A DNA stretch of 64,000 nucleotides from assembly GCF_018320785.1 (NCBI RefSeq), contig NC_054865.1, positions 36,208,398 through 36,272,397 of the forward strand, given 5' to 3'. This document shows positions 45,801 to 57,268 of the stretch, piece after piece. Every line of letters begins with the position of its first letter. The first letter of the stretch is position 1. The stretch is from Cheilinus undulatus. Taxonomy: Eukaryota; Chordata; Actinopteri; Labriformes; Labridae. The notes under the pieces were generated by a model, which was not told the origin of the DNA, ran no database searches, and saw only the letters and a program-made list of their open reading frames with translations. Both the position numbers and the translations under genes were made by a program.

Positions 45801-47045
45801 TTGAGGTGTTGTCTTCTTGGGACGCCCACTTCGCGGCCTGTCTCTTACATTCCCCGTTATATGGAACTTGGCCTTCAGTTTGGAGATGGTACTGGGGTTC
45901 ACTCCAAACAATGCCGCAACTTGGTTTTTTGGAACACCGGCTTGAAGTTGCCCAACCGACGGGCCCTATCCAGATCAGTCAAACGTGGCATGCCGATTCT
46001 TGAAGCAGACATCTACTGACCACTGAAACAGGGCCCATGCTCACAGATGCTGCCAATCAGGTGCCTGATTGGCAGCACCTGGGGGTACCAGAAGCTCAAA
46101 AAAAGAGTCAATAGCAACAGCAAAATAAACTGTTTGGCATTGGCAGAGAAGATTTGGCACATTTTTGGTGGGCGCAACCCACATACTCAGCTCTGCTGCT
46201 CATCCCACAAATGCATGATCCTTACAAATGTGGCATCATTTAAACGGGCAATAAACAGGCTTTCCAACGGTATAAGATTTTTTACCAATAAGCATTGTTA
46301 CAACAAAGAAATAATGTACCAAACACAAATTGCCTTACTTTTTGTTTTAAGTTTAGTAATTCATATTTCTCAAAATCTTTGTTTTGGACATGCAGAAAAA
46401 TTGAGCTACATTATAATCAAGGTGCAGGGCCATTCTGCAGTCTAAAGTTGGCAGTGGATTTACTAATACTGATGAATTTTTTACACTGTTATCCAAGTTA
46501 AGAAATTACTTAAAGAAAAAATGTAGGGCCATTTCTTCTATTTTGCACTACCAATGTTTAAGCTAAGTTTGTGATATTTTGTCCCTGTGCTACTAATAAA
46601 CTGGTAATTCAGAGCCATTGACTTATCAAAGCTTCTGCCTATGATTTTCCTCTGGCAGGTTGACAAACATAGAGATCATTTAATTAATTACATCATTTTC
46701 CTGAGGATAACCCCGTTTCTTCCCAACTGGTTCATCAACATTACCTCACCAGTCATCAACCTGCCTTTGGGGGTTTTCTTCATTGGTACCTTTCTTGGTA
46801 AGACTCTCCCTTTTCCTGTGTTTTATTTTGGTGCAACTTGATGTCTTTGACTTACTTGTTTTGGCTGGTTTGCAGGAGTGGCACCGCCGTCTTTCGTAGC
46901 CATCAATGCGGGCACACAACTGTATAAACTGACCACAGCCGGTGAGGCTGTGTCCTGGAACTCTCTGGCTGTACTCGGCATCTTGGCCGTGCTATCCATC
47001 TTGCCTGTCTGCTTCCAGAAAAATTTGCAGAAGAAGCTAGAGTAG
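39836..47045 (+). CDS. TMEM41B: TMEM41B, ER lipid scramblase of the VTT/DedA family (7 coding exons, 283 aa)
   Basis: TMEM41B is a multi-pass ER membrane scramblase needed for autophagosome formation and lipoprotein/lipid-droplet balance, and is also known as a host factor used by some RNA viruses. Coding exons: 39836-39932, 41650-41767, 42607-42735, 43667-43760, 44714-44818, 46659-46797, 46876-47045. Junctions are GT-AG, phases close, and the total is 283 codons plus stop (human 291). A poorly conserved basic N-terminus (MAKKRREGRE) is followed by a first membrane helix at about 44-64 (MSFMILVAIFSCSASVMYLV). The VTT domain occupies about 113-250 and shows FAIPGSIFLSILSG, GASFCYMLSYLVGRPVVYKY and LRITPFLPNWFINITSPV, the conserved core of the family. 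A last helix (LAVLGILAVLSILP) precedes a lysine-rich tail ending QKKLE. The start ATG has A at -3 and aligns with the family start. TMEM41A and VMP1 are excluded by closer identity and synteny. Confidence 0.97.
40489..40779. mobile_element. hAT-type MITE in TMEM41B intron 1
   Basis: The left end CAGTGGTCCCCAACCTGGGG and the right end AAGGTTGGGATCAAC are imperfect inverted copies related to the CAGTGGTTCCCAACC termini at 7978. The G-rich segment 'ggggggtggggtg' precedes the right end. There is no coding capacity. The flanking 8-mers do not match. Confidence 0.65.
41040..41220 (+). repeat. Pentameric (CCTTA)n-like run and (GT)n microsatellite
   Basis: Around 41065-41101 the sequence cycles through tacctta/cattacc units. 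A pure (TG)10 run lies at 41201-41220. The preceding 'cttcatcttgtttgtactg...' text may be the tail of a decayed retroelement, but I cannot name it. Confidence 0.6.
44330..44420. repeat. Possible MITE fragment in TMEM41B intron 4
   Basis: 'ggtgccctctcgctggac...ctcacgttgctccaaacccaactgggcc' resembles the end of a fish MITE family. Only about 90 bp are recognisable. The assignment is by sequence style only. Confidence 0.3.
45468..46012 (-). pseudogene. Tc1 transposase, middle deleted and frameshifted
   Basis: The N-terminal part starts at about 46012 and includes LFGVNPSTISKLKAKFHITG and then RDRPRSGRPKKTTPQ, the helix-turn-helix and GRPR-like region. The sequence then jumps to the C-terminal part, SPDLNPIEHVWDQLG, which carries the last catalytic region, and ends SSTYY near 45468. 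Only about 180 of the usual roughly 340 codons remain and the two parts lie in different frames, so the first catalytic acidic residues are gone. It cannot be active. Confidence 0.85.
46049..46076. repeat. Perfect 13-bp palindrome with 2-nt loop
   Basis: GCTGCCAATCAGG and CCTGATTGGCAGC are exact inverted copies separated by TG. They sit at the inner edge of the right arm of the Tc1 element and would extrude easily as a cruciform. Confidence 0.85.
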
Positions 47046-49050
47046 ATCTCTCAGCACCTCAGCACCTCATCTGCTCGCTGATCCCAACGCCCCCCTCTCC
47101 GTCAGCTCAGGAACGTGCAGCAGTCACTCAAGTTGCTTCAGCTCTGAGTCTGACTGCTGGCACAGAACGCACTCATCGACCACAAAACCGCATGCAGTGG
47201 TGGGTTGTTCCTGATGTGAAGTACCGTATAAACTGGCCGCTGCTTGCACAAGTTTTTCTGTGAACTATTATTTTGCTCTTTTGTTGGTTCTGCCAGTTAG
47301 GCACATGTTGTAAATAACAGACTTTTTTGCTTTTGTTTTTATTCAACGCATTTTGTGTGAATCTTCCTAGAAAATTGAAGGTGCTACTTGGAAGGTGTTC
47401 ATTTTAAAAGATCATGATGAGATCTTGTATGTAGCACCTTCAAGGTCAGCTCCCTTTTTAGATATTTTTAACATGCTTGTGACAAATTTCAACTAATGAA
47501 GGGTACCAGCACAGCAATAACTGTCACAGAGTTTAAGTATTGAGAAGTGTTGATATCTGTTGCCTCAGTAAACACTAAGAGTGAGAAAGGAAAGAAATTA
47601 CCAGTCTTAGTAATTGCTTCATTGTGTTGACATGTAGGGGAGTTATACCTCGAGATGTGCCTGGATTCACTGCCATACAAGCTTTTTATTTATTTTCATC
47701 TGTCCATGTTTGTATTGTTAGTCTAAAGAAGCTCTGTCTTTACCACTGTAACTTGTAGAAAACAGACTTAATTGATGCAATATGCACGAAGCTCCAAACT
47801 GCAGGTTACTGAACTGTACATGATGGTATTTGTAATCAAGAAGGGAGCGTAGCTTATAAGAGATTGGTGTTTGGTAAGATGCATGCAACACAGGGAAGCC
47901 AAACAGCACAACTTTGGTTCATGAACTTGAGAAAATATTGTGAGTGAAATGCATTCAGAAGTATTTGTATGTTTATCTTTATGCTCTTCGTGATATGTTT
48001 TCAGACTATGTGCGTCTGTTGATTAAGTTAAGAACTGGAGTTGTTATCCTTACCATGAATGATTAAACAGGATCCTCAGTAAGACTGCAAATGGACAGCT
48101 GCCTAAGCCTTACCTTGCTTTTTATTGCTTCTAGTCTTCACCAGAAGAAATGTATGAAGATGCCTGATTTTATGGGTCATTCTCTACTCTTTCTGTTGTT
48201 TTGAATGGCTACAGTAGTCCTGTGCTATGAAAGCTTATTGTTTTTTTCCCTTTTAATTTATTTTGCCTGTGTACCAAGCTAACTTACCAGCTGCTGCTGC
48301 TTAATACCCTCCTGAATTGTCACCAGAGACCTTGATGCAGTTCCTGTGTATTTGATTAACTTATTTGACTGACAGATTTTTTTGTCTTAGAATTGCACAA
48401 TAATTCGGCAGTTGATTTAGTGCATTTTAATAATTTCTGTTTGTACTTTTATGTCTTACTATCCAGCAGAATGACACTGTTCTTTATTACTATTAACATC
48501 TCAATTCCTGACTTTAAACAGTGACACAACCATCAAAATATGAGTACGTGCTGTATGAGGATGCTAATGTCAGAGTGTTTTCTGCTGTTGTGTTTTTAAT
48601 GCAGGAAATAACTTTATTTCAGTGTACTGCTGGGCTGTTATTAAAGCCCTTAAGGTGCATTCGTTAATTGTCATCTTGGAAATAGAAATGCATCTTCTCT
48701 TAATTCAAAAGTTTATTTCTTTGATATGTATTTAAAAGCTAGATTTACTTCTTGGAAGCTCTTCATAATGCGAAGTCTCCCAAGGTATTAAAGATTTTAC
48801 TCATTATTCACATTAAAACTTGACATATTTAATCCTAAAACTATACTTAAACTCACACTGATCATATACCAATATTTAAATATAAACACTGTTTTTTATA
48901 TTACCCCATAAAGATGATTTTTGTTTAACTTGCTGTAAACATTTCACTGAGAAATACTCTTTTGTACTGAGCAGTAATGCTTAGTGTAAAATGTTTACAG
49001 AAGTTTCTGTTCTACCTAATCATTTTTGAAATATTTATTTAATCATTAAA
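47046..49050 (+). other. TMEM41B 3' UTR (probable)
   Basis: About 2 kb of AT-rich, non-coding and relatively repeat-free sequence follows the stop codon. Candidate polyadenylation signals are ATTAAA at 48640-48645 and 49045-49050. I chose the later one because the sequence stays unique up to there and the Tc1 element begins shortly after. The real end needs transcript data. Confidence 0.4.
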
Positions 49051-49221
49051 ATTTTCTTGAACATATACTTGGCTGAATTTTGTGATTTCTCTTTGTAGAG
49101 AGCATGTTTTCAAAATGCAGCAGGGAAATATCATCATTAGAGCTTTAAGAGTTGAGGCTGACATTAAAGCATTTGTTAAACCACAACCGGATTTTAGTAA
49201 ATGTACATGTACACTGTATCA

Positions 49222-50767
49222 CAGTGTTTATAAAAGTATTTACCCCCTTAGAGGTTTTCCTCTTTTACTGATTTCATAAGTCAGTTGTGATAAATATAAT
49301 TTGGCTTTTATGACCTACAAATTTCAAATAATTGATTTAATACCAAAGTCAATCAGATTTCTACAAAGTAATGTCAATTAAATAAAACACATGAAATGTA
49401 AAATAAGTGACTGCATAAATATTCTCCCCTTTCAAGTCAGTATTTAGTAGATGCACCTTTGGCTGCAATCCAGTCACAGCACTCTTTGTGGATATGTCTT
49501 TTTTTTTTTTTTTTTATTTTTGCAAAACTGCTTAGACTCTGTCAGGTTGCACAAGGACTTGAACATCCCTTTCAAGTCCAGCCACAAATTCTCTACTGGA
49601 TTGAGGTCTGGGCTTTGACTCGGCTACTCCAGAACATTCATGTTGTTGTCCTTAAACCATTTCTTATTGGCTGTCCCTTTATGCTTCGGTTCATTGTCTT
49701 GCTGGAAAATAAATCTTCTCCCAAGCCACAGTGCTCTTGCAGAATTAATAATATTGTCTCTGAGATTTTCCTATATTTTATCCTCTACCTTCACAAGCCT
49801 TCCAGGGCAGGCAGTCGAGAAGCATCCCCACAGCATGATGCTGCCACCACTGTGCTTCACGGTGGGGATGGTGTGTTTATGGTGATGTGTAGTGTTTGGT
49901 GTTGGCCAAACAACATCTTGACTGATGGCCAAAAAGCACCATTTTTGTCTCATCAGAACAAAGAACTTTCTTCCACTTGACCATGGAGACTCCCACGTGC
50001 CTCTTGGTGATCTCTACTCAAAATTGAATGAGTTTTCTTTAACAGTGGCTTTCTCTTTTCCACTCTCCCATAAAGCCTTGACTGGCAAAGAACCCAGTAA
50101 AAGTTGTTTTAGCAGAGTCTCTCCCATCTCAGCTGCTGAATCTTGTAACTCCTTCAGACTCGTCATAATTATCTCTCTCTCATTAATCTCCTTCTTGGGT
50201 GGTCACTCAGTTTGTGAGGACGGCCTGTTCTAGTCTAATTTACACATGTGCCACATTCCTTCCATTTCTTAATGATGGATTTAACTGACTTCTGGAGCAT
50301 CCTCAGTGCCTTGATTTTTTTTTTTTTTGTTTCCATCCCCTGGCTTATTAACCTTGCAAAGCAGATGGATACGCCCGTTTCCTTGTTTTTCACTGGCGAA
50401 TCCTGGATGTGTGAAACAAATCCTTCCAGATGCAGGTGCCTTTATACTATAATTACTGGTGACATAGTCACTGCACTCAAATGATCCCCATTTCACTAAT
50501 TGTGAGACTACTAGCACCAATTAGTCAAACTTCTGTTGAATTAGGTCAGTCACTTTAAAGGGGGAGAATATCAATGCAATCACTTATTCTACATTAAATA
50601 TCTTTGTTTAATTGACATTACTTTATATATACATGTTTTCGCTTTGACATTAATACTTTTCTGTGATTCTTTTTCCTCAAAAAGTCACAATATATTGACC
50701 ATGATTGATTTATAAAATCATTAAAAGGGTGATAGATCCAAGAGGTTGAATATATTTTATTGGCACT
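49222..50767 (-). mobile_element. Tc1/mariner-type element, near full length, copy A
   Basis: The left end CAGTGTTTATAAAAGTATTT and the right end AATATATTTTATTGGCACT are inverted relatives of the fish terminus that runs 'cagtgc...aagtattcacccc'. The minus strand shows transposase pieces: [20 protein letters not shown] near 49800-49870, a hallmark of the DDE domain, and QLVKWGSFECSDYVTSNYSI near 50500. Stops and frame breaks show it is dead. The 173-codon open frame on the plus strand (49459-49980) is antisense to the transposase. It lies between TMEM41B and DENND5A. A second copy is at 59150. Confidence 0.82.
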
Positions 50768-52200
50768 ATCCAGTTTTTCTAAAAAGACGGGAGTATAAAG
50801 GCTTCACCATGGGACAAGTGCCACCAGGTGGTGATGTTGCAACATACCTGTTAAGAAGCATTTTGTTTTGATAACAAGGCATTTGTCCATTTATTGAACC
50901 AGTTGTTGTATGAATGATTGTGTAATATGTTATAATACAAATATAAATGTGTCAATCAAGGGAGATAGTTATTTATATCAGTATTAAAATGAAACATTTG
51001 ATTAAGTTAAAGTAATAATGCTTTGTTTCATTAACAAAAAAAGGAAAATGCATTAGTATAGACTTGAACATAGTAAAAATTCTTCTCTTACATATGTTAG
51101 GAAAGCCTTAATAAAACACACGATGGAATGATTTATTGATTGGTGTGATATAATCCTTATATGGTGTTATTCATCTCATTTAGCTATTGGATGATGAAAT
51201 GATTGTTAAACCTTGTGTGTGAGGTCATCGATCCAGTTGGATTATTGATCCGTAAAAGGGTGGTTATGACTTGTGCAGGTTCTTTTTTATAACTGTTTAT
51301 TCCAGTAATGATATACAAACACACTTGAATAACATTAAACAGAAACGTTCTGGTTTACATTTCTCTATGTAATAAAGCTTATGAAATTTGGATCCTTTAC
51401 TATGTCATTTATTTTACAGTCAATAAACATGAAATTACAAAAATGCATGCCAACAGCACTAATATTTCAGAACAATGATTGCATTTTTGCCACTGAGGTT
51501 ATTATTGTTATTATTGTTTTGATAATATTGTTCAGGTCAATTCACAACACAATATCACCCCTGTTTACTTCATGTACTTAAGGCAGATGATTACAGCTGT
51601 GGACGGACCAGAATGCATTTCGACTGCAACACTCTGATTTGTATGGCTATTTATAAAGCTAGAGACAACTAGAATACAATCGGAAGTAAATGTAGACATT
51701 TTCAAAATATAAAAGATATGCTCGACAAAAAAGATACAGCTTGTGTATGTGCATAATGTCCTTCACTTAGAATAAATAACTTACAAAAGACTGTTATTGT
51801 CATCTCATTTATGCATTTATAAGAGAACACGCTTTCAGCGACATCTCGAGATTAAATACAGTCTGAATGAATGAATGAATAAAATTAGGTTAAAAAATGG
51901 TATGGTAGTCCACTGTCCATTTTAATTTGGTCCACTCTTTTTTTTTTATTCAGTTAAAATTAGATTCATAGTTATATTTATTATGTAATAACATTTCATA
52001 CAAACGTAACTTATTTTATTTTTATTATTTGCACTCTATTTTGATAACTTCCATGTCTGGTTCTTTTCATTTGTGTTTTTCAAAACATCTAGAGGAAGAA
52101 ACAGAATGACTGCAGTTTCGATCATGAAGAATACTAAAGTTAATTCGCTGTGTGGCGCAAATGTAAATTGCAGTCTCCAGTTGCCGTGAAGTTTGGCGGC
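50768..52200. other. TMEM41B-DENND5A intergenic stretch
   Basis: AT-rich, with short runs such as (TGAA)n near 51864-51881 and poly-T near 51938. I see no exon, RNA gene or complete transposon here. Confidence 0.5.
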
Positions 52201-52228
52201 TGGTTTTATTGTGAAGGGTCTCACCCGG

Positions 52229-52347
52229 ATGTGTCATGGCCGTTGCTGCTAGCAGGTAGGCTCTGTATCGGGGAAGACTTTCGAGCTTCGCAGTTAACGT
52301 AGCATCCGAAATGGCAGAGAGACATCACTCCTCCGAGTTCCTTTAAT
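52229..52347 (+). promoter_or_regulatory. DENND5A 5' leader with short upstream ORFs
   Basis: Upstream of the DENND5A start codon, a CpG-rich stretch contains ATGs at 52229 (7 codons), 52236 (7 codons) and 52311 (11 codons, ending at 52346). All end before the main start. If the transcript begins upstream of them, they would dampen translation. The transcription start is not known from the sequence. Confidence 0.4.
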
Positions 52348-52497
52348 ATGCTCCCTGTTGAAGGGATAAGGGTACCACCGGGCCAGTCTCAAAATGACCA
52401 CCGGCTTCAGCTCCGGGTCCTGCCGGTTCGCAGATTATTTTGTGATCTGCGGACTCGACACCGAAAGCGGGCTGGAACCCGACGAACTGTCCGGTAA
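52348..52497 (+). CDS. Upstream ORF overlapping the DENND5A start
   Basis: ATG at 52348 opens a frame shifted by one relative to DENND5A. It stays open across the whole first coding exon; the first in-frame stop (TAA, 52495-52497) lies in the intron just past the splice donor, so the frame continues into exon 2 after splicing. It encodes an Arg-rich peptide beginning [13 protein letters not shown]. Its ATG context (pyrimidines at -3 and +4 side) is weaker than that of the DENND5A ATG, which has A at -3. It may be regulatory or chance; no peptide function is claimed. Confidence 0.3.
   Translation: MLPVEGIRVPPGQSQNDHRLQLRVLPVRRLFCDLRTRHRKRAGTRRTVR
52394..52493 (+). CDS. DENND5A: DENND5A first coding exon (partial gene)
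   Basis: DENND5A (Rab6-interacting protein 1) is a DENN-domain protein acting as a Rab39-type exchange factor and Rab6 effector at the Golgi, with RUN and PLAT domains further downstream. Only exon 1 is inside the window: 33 codons plus one base, ending at a GTAAGC donor. It encodes [20 protein letters not shown], nearly identical to the start of the uDENN module in mammals, after a variable N-terminus ([10 protein letters not shown]). The splice phase (1) fits the known next residue, Ala. No second exon is found up to 64000, so intron 1 exceeds 11.5 kb. DENND5B shares the motif, but the neighbours TMEM41B, IPO7 and SWAP70 mark the DENND5A locus. Confidence 0.93.
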
Positions 52498-55400
52498 GCA
52501 CATTAGCCGTCGTGGTAAATGTCGGACTGATGCTGTGACAAACAAGCAGGGAGGGACGGGGTGTTAAAACATACGGTTTTGTATAGCTTTTTATTGTATA
52601 TAAAACTACATGCCGTTTTTCTGTCATTTACCTACAGTGTAGTAAAGAAAGATAAATACAGAACGGACATAAGGTTAGGCCTAGCTCATCTCCTCTCAGC
52701 CTGTTTGTGTGTATCTTTAATGCTCGGGGAGAGGAGAGAGGATTACTGCCTTGTTGTGTCCCTTTAACGCACTGACATGGATTTAAATTCCCTCCTGTTT
52801 GTACAGCCTGTTTTTCAGAAAGGGTTGACGTTGTCATCGCGCTGTCGTTAATATATAATGTGAACAAAACTAAATCAGGCATTGGTGTCAGTTGATGGTA
52901 ATATAATGTTATTACTACTGTGACAGAGCTTCTTAGCTGTCACCGCTGTTATTCAGACGAGACTGGGTATGTAGGTCTCAAGGTAGCGACACACATGGGC
53001 GGATTAACCTGGAGCTACCATGTCCCTTCATGGACCCTAGCACATCCTCAGTATCCCCCGGGGATCCACATGCATCCAGCCTCTTCACGTAACCTCTTTA
53101 AAGGGCACACCCTTATCTTCATATCAATTACATAGATAGATGTCCAGTGAGAGAGGACAATAGGCAATGAAACACCTGAATTAGTGATTGTACCTTCTTA
53201 GAGCATGTGTTTTGAAGAGGGTTTGCATATGTACTTGCATGTGAAATGTGGCCCGAGGGTCCCTGGTGAGTATGGACACTAAGCATGAAGCGTGGGAATA
53301 TTCTGCTCTAAAAGCCAGCAGTGGCTGCTTTTCTATCATAATATATATCCCTTGTTCATATTTTTAAATGTACATTTAATATGACAAAGGACAGAAGACA
53401 CAAAGCATTCTGGGAAGCTGAAAAACACTGGATTCAACTGTACAAGCTTAGTCCTAACACAGATGTAGACTTAAACAGCTGAGAAGAAGCAGTCTTTGTA
53501 TGAAGGCGGTAGGGTAGTGAGGACAGCTGTGAGAAAGCATGTGATAGGCTACACCGTTATCTACATTTCTGATTGATTAATAATAGATCTTATGAAAGAC
53601 ACCCTTTAAGTAGTTGTTCAAAATGTTTTTCTTTTATTTTTTTGGTTTGACACTGAAAGAGTAAATTTAACCTCTTGTATTGTGTGCTTGGCTGTTGTAA
53701 ATGTATCACTCCGCCTTGTGAAAACAGTATTTGGGAAATTATTGTTCACTTATAAATATTAGTCAAAAGTTGCTTGTTAAATTCTTTACTTATCCCCATC
53801 ACAATCTAGCTTTGCATATATAATACTTAGTAAAGGACGATTTAAATTGGGATGTACAAGGAATAAAAGCAATGCACATGCAGTCAGCATGTAAACATTT
53901 GACCTTCATTATGAAGCTCTGAATACATAGGCCATGCATTCGCCTCTGTGGACCAATCAGATGACGCCCCTGCTAGAGATCAGCTACCCTGCAGTTAGTT
54001 GGTGTCAGTGCTGTGGGGACAGAGAGGTTAGATAGCATCATGTCTCTGGAGCTCTGCAAAATGTGTGGGAATCATATTGGATTAATGTGAGAAAACATCA
54101 AAAAGACACAGGAACTGTATAAAATAGAAAACAGAAGCAAAGATGTAAATGGTTCATTGTGTGTTTAAGTACAACATGCTATGTATGGCACTGCTTTATT
54201 GGTAGTTACAGAGCATTGTAGAGTTTTCTTATATCATGCAGGCTTTATGCCTTTACCTGGTGTTTTTGTAGGCTTTTTTGAATGAAATGGATCAGATTTT
54301 CTGAAGAGGTTCAGGTGTGAAAAAACTATTCATATCCTTGCGTCATAGACCTGCCATCTGTGTAAAAAGTGAAATTGTTCTGCTGCCTAGCTGGCAGGAG
54401 AGGAATGAAGAGAAGCAAAAATGGATCTGTGTATACGCAATGCTGCCTGCAAGATGGGACATCACTGCATGAGGATGTGTTGGGATATGATGCTGCTGTT
54501 GTGTATAGTGGTGTAATAGCAGAGCTTTGAAATAACACTTTTGAGGAATTTCTGAAGAACTTTTATCAGCTTTTGAAACCATGGGTGGAAGATACGGGGA
54601 AAGTTTGGTTGAAGTTTTCTTTAAAGTGAAGAGATATCTCAGGTAATGTCAGTTTCACACAGCAACTAATCTGCTGACTAACAAGTTGGGGAAAACCCTG
54701 AATGTGAAACCAAACAGGCAGAGCATAGTTTAACTTCAAATGGTGCTTATGTCTGACTCTATAGTCAAATATGTTAGATTGTAAAGAACTACATTAAATT
54801 TAATGTTGACTGTTGAAGTCTTAGAAAACCGAGCACAAACCAGCTAACATAAGCTAGTCAGACTGTGAGCCTCTCTTCATAAGAAGGCTCTTGTTGACCA
54901 GGTCAGTGCTCCTGTACTAGTTAAACTTCTGGATAACAGTCCTCTGTATATTTTACTGTTTCAGTCTTGTGGAAAAGGGAGTCTCTGTTCAAAACACAGT
55001 TATTCATTTGGATGGACTCCACTGAAGGCTGTTTTATCTCTATTTTGTCCTAGTTCTGTCTGATTTATCATGACTCAGCAGCTAGTGAGAAGCTTTTAGA
55101 GTTGAAAGAAAGTTATTTTCTACTTAAAGCAAACTTCACCAAAAAATCTCATATTTTCATTGGCTCAGCTGGGTGACTTCCTTTTTTAAGTTCCTTAAAT
55201 CAGATTCCTGTTTACAAGTTGAATGTTTTTTTTTCCTCTGAGAAATGTTTAAGCTGAAGGATATGAAGTGATCTAGCCCTGACCTACTTTATCAGACATA
55301 CTGCACGTTCACATGCGTATATGTGGTTACACGTTTCATATACATCCTTTTCTGTCTGATCAGGCCTTCCATACTTTGTTAGCTTTTTATAAATATTAAA

Positions 55401-56748
55401 GAGATTAGGAGATATGAAAATAATGTCAGCCTTTTTAAGCAGAAAATCACAACTGTGTTATATTAAAAATATATATATATATCAAATACTTCCTATTTTC
55501 AAACTTTGGAAAACATCATGTAAAATATGCGATAAAGAGAGAAGGCAAAGCAGCATAAGCCATAGCAGTTTAAACTTAAATGGAATAGGAGAGATTAAAA
55601 AGAAGGAAACTTAAGGTGCAAAAATGATTATCTTTAAAGTGCTTTAGTACATTTAAGTACCTTTATTGTCAGCTGTGTCTCACTGTCACTTATCTCTGAC
55701 GTGGAGGATCTTAGCCCCCATGTTAATGTAAAAGAAGCTTTTATTATTTACAGTTCAACTTTATGTAATAAAAAGTCCCATTAATTTTATTGCTGCTTCG
55801 CCTTTTACTGTGTCAGTGCAACATTTTTTTTATGTCGCACATCTAATTTCCAAAAGCTTCAATTGCATTAAAAACCTTTTTTATTCATCATAAACATGCC
55901 ATAAGCTACATTACCTATTTACTGCATTACTACTTTTTTGTGTTAAGGTTACTTCAGAATCCCCCTGACTCTCTCGGTAGCCATGAAAGTGGTTGTAAAC
56001 AAAAATTCAAAATAGGACTCTGTGGTCAGACCTCTCTGCTGTCGTTCTACTTACTGCATCTTGTTGCTGTTTACTGTAGAAGAGGTTAGGGGTTTGCCCT
56101 AAATGACACAGAGTTAAAAGAAATGAAATGGTGTGGAAATTCCAACCTAAAAGGTTACAAACAATGATATCTGCTAAACATCTGCTACAGGTATAACTTC
56201 AAGGAGGCATTTTTTAGTGGTAACAGAGTGAATTTTCAGATTTCTTTTGTTTGAGGCTAGAGGAACAGGAAATGCACATGCTGACAACCTCTTTGATTCC
56301 TATTTGGGTAAACAAAACCATCAGTCAGCCCATTTCACACATGATAATGAGAGGAGGAGATGCTCTTTCAGTCTGTTGGAAAGTCCTTGTGTTAAGAGGT
56401 TGAGTAATCAGCTGGTCAAATACTCAACTGGTGGCTATCAGTCAAATTAATCATTGGGTTTAGGCACTCTAAGGTTCAGATTTGAGCATTTGCTGTTTTG
56501 TTTGTCATATATGACAAAAACTGAAATGTTGGGGGTTTTTGACTTATGACTAGGAAAAAGATTTGGGGATGTTACCTTGAGTTTGAGAACATTACTGAAT
56601 AACTATGATAATGGATTGGTAAAAAATACCATCTCATCCCCTTTTTAAAATCATTTTTTGTTGATTAAACTATTAAGGTTAATTGATTAACCAAGCCTGA
56701 AACTATGCAAATAAACTGCAGACCATTGACAGGTATTGGTGTTATGAA
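52494..56748 (+). other. DENND5A intron 1, proximal part
   Basis: The first few hundred bases after the donor are CpG-rich (promoter-proximal) and then become AT-rich. No exon or complete transposon could be supported. 53930-54060 is somewhat GC-richer than its surroundings and contains a CCAAT box-like 'ggaccaatcagatgacg', but no gene start follows. Confidence 0.4.
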
Positions 56749-57130
56749 TAGGGTTCGGTATTATCTGATACCGGTGCTAAATTGATACTTTTTACAGTCA
56801 ATGGTGCCGATGCCTAAACGGTGCTATTGTTACTTTTGAGGGGGAAAAACATGTTTAAAGTCAGTGGAAGAATAAAAGCTGTTTGGGTATCTCAATTGAT
56901 TTGCAGAAATATCTTTATAAGGTGCCAGTCGAACATAGGATATAAAAGGAAACCGGTGTAACTTAAAACATAAATCACACAAATTCCATAACGTATTTCT
57001 TGCCTTTCATTGGCTGGCTGGGTATCAAAATGAAGTATTGATATCTGTCTTGTAATTTTGTCTGGTAGGTATCAGATGTATTGGTACTGTCTGGTACCGT
57101 GTCAGTACTGGTTTTTGATACTCAGCCCTA
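56749..57130. mobile_element. Small hAT element with 8-bp target duplication
   Basis: The left end TAGGGTTCGGTATTATCTGA and the right end GGTTTTTGATACTCAGCCCTA are inverted relatives. The sequence is flanked by GTTATGAA (56741-56748) and GTCATGAA (57131-57138), an 8-bp target duplication with one mismatch, as expected for hAT insertion. No coding capacity; it lies in DENND5A intron 1. Confidence 0.75.
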
Positions 57131-57214
57131 GTCATGAATGAGATGTGCTGAATCTGAAGCTTATTTTTCTGTATATGTATGTGACAAATGCAACATAGGC
57201 TCATGTAGCTGTGA

Positions 57215-57268
57215 ACCTATGCAGAAGGCTATACACATCAGGTTATGTGCATAGCCTTCTGCGTAGGT
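57215..57268. repeat. 24-bp inverted repeat forming a tight hairpin
   Basis: 57215-57238 (acctatgcagaaggctatac...) and 57245-57268 (...gcatagccttctgcgtaggt) pair over 24 bp with two mismatches around a 6-nt loop. This resembles the terminal repeat of a fish MITE collapsed into a hairpin. An RNA from this stretch would fold into a pre-miRNA-sized stem. Confidence 0.8.

Larger units (their letters stand above)
45126..46355 (-). mobile_element. Internally deleted Tc1 element with ~250-bp inverted arms
   Basis: Positions 45126-45372 and 46103-46355 are long inverted copies. The outermost 49 bp are identical, and the inner part has one small indel region. Between them the minus strand carries parts of a Tc1-type transposase. 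The element lies in TMEM41B intron 5 on the opposite strand. Long terminal arms around a deleted gene fit a non-autonomous derivative that could still be mobilised in trans. Confidence 0.8.

Noticed and set aside
46047-46445. 132-codon frame containing LALAEKIWHIF
   Set aside because: It lies in the right inverted arm of the Tc1 derivative; the left arm gives a similar frame (45102-45446). Shared terminal repeat, not a gene.
49459-49980. 173-codon open frame on the plus strand
   Set aside because: It is antisense to the Tc1 transposase of copy A; the minus strand carries the DDE-region motif ([11 protein letters not shown]), so the plus frame is a shadow.
53930-54060. Inverted CCAAT-like site and GC-richer patch, possible internal promoter
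   Set aside because: No conserved exon or start follows, and similar patches occur in repeats.
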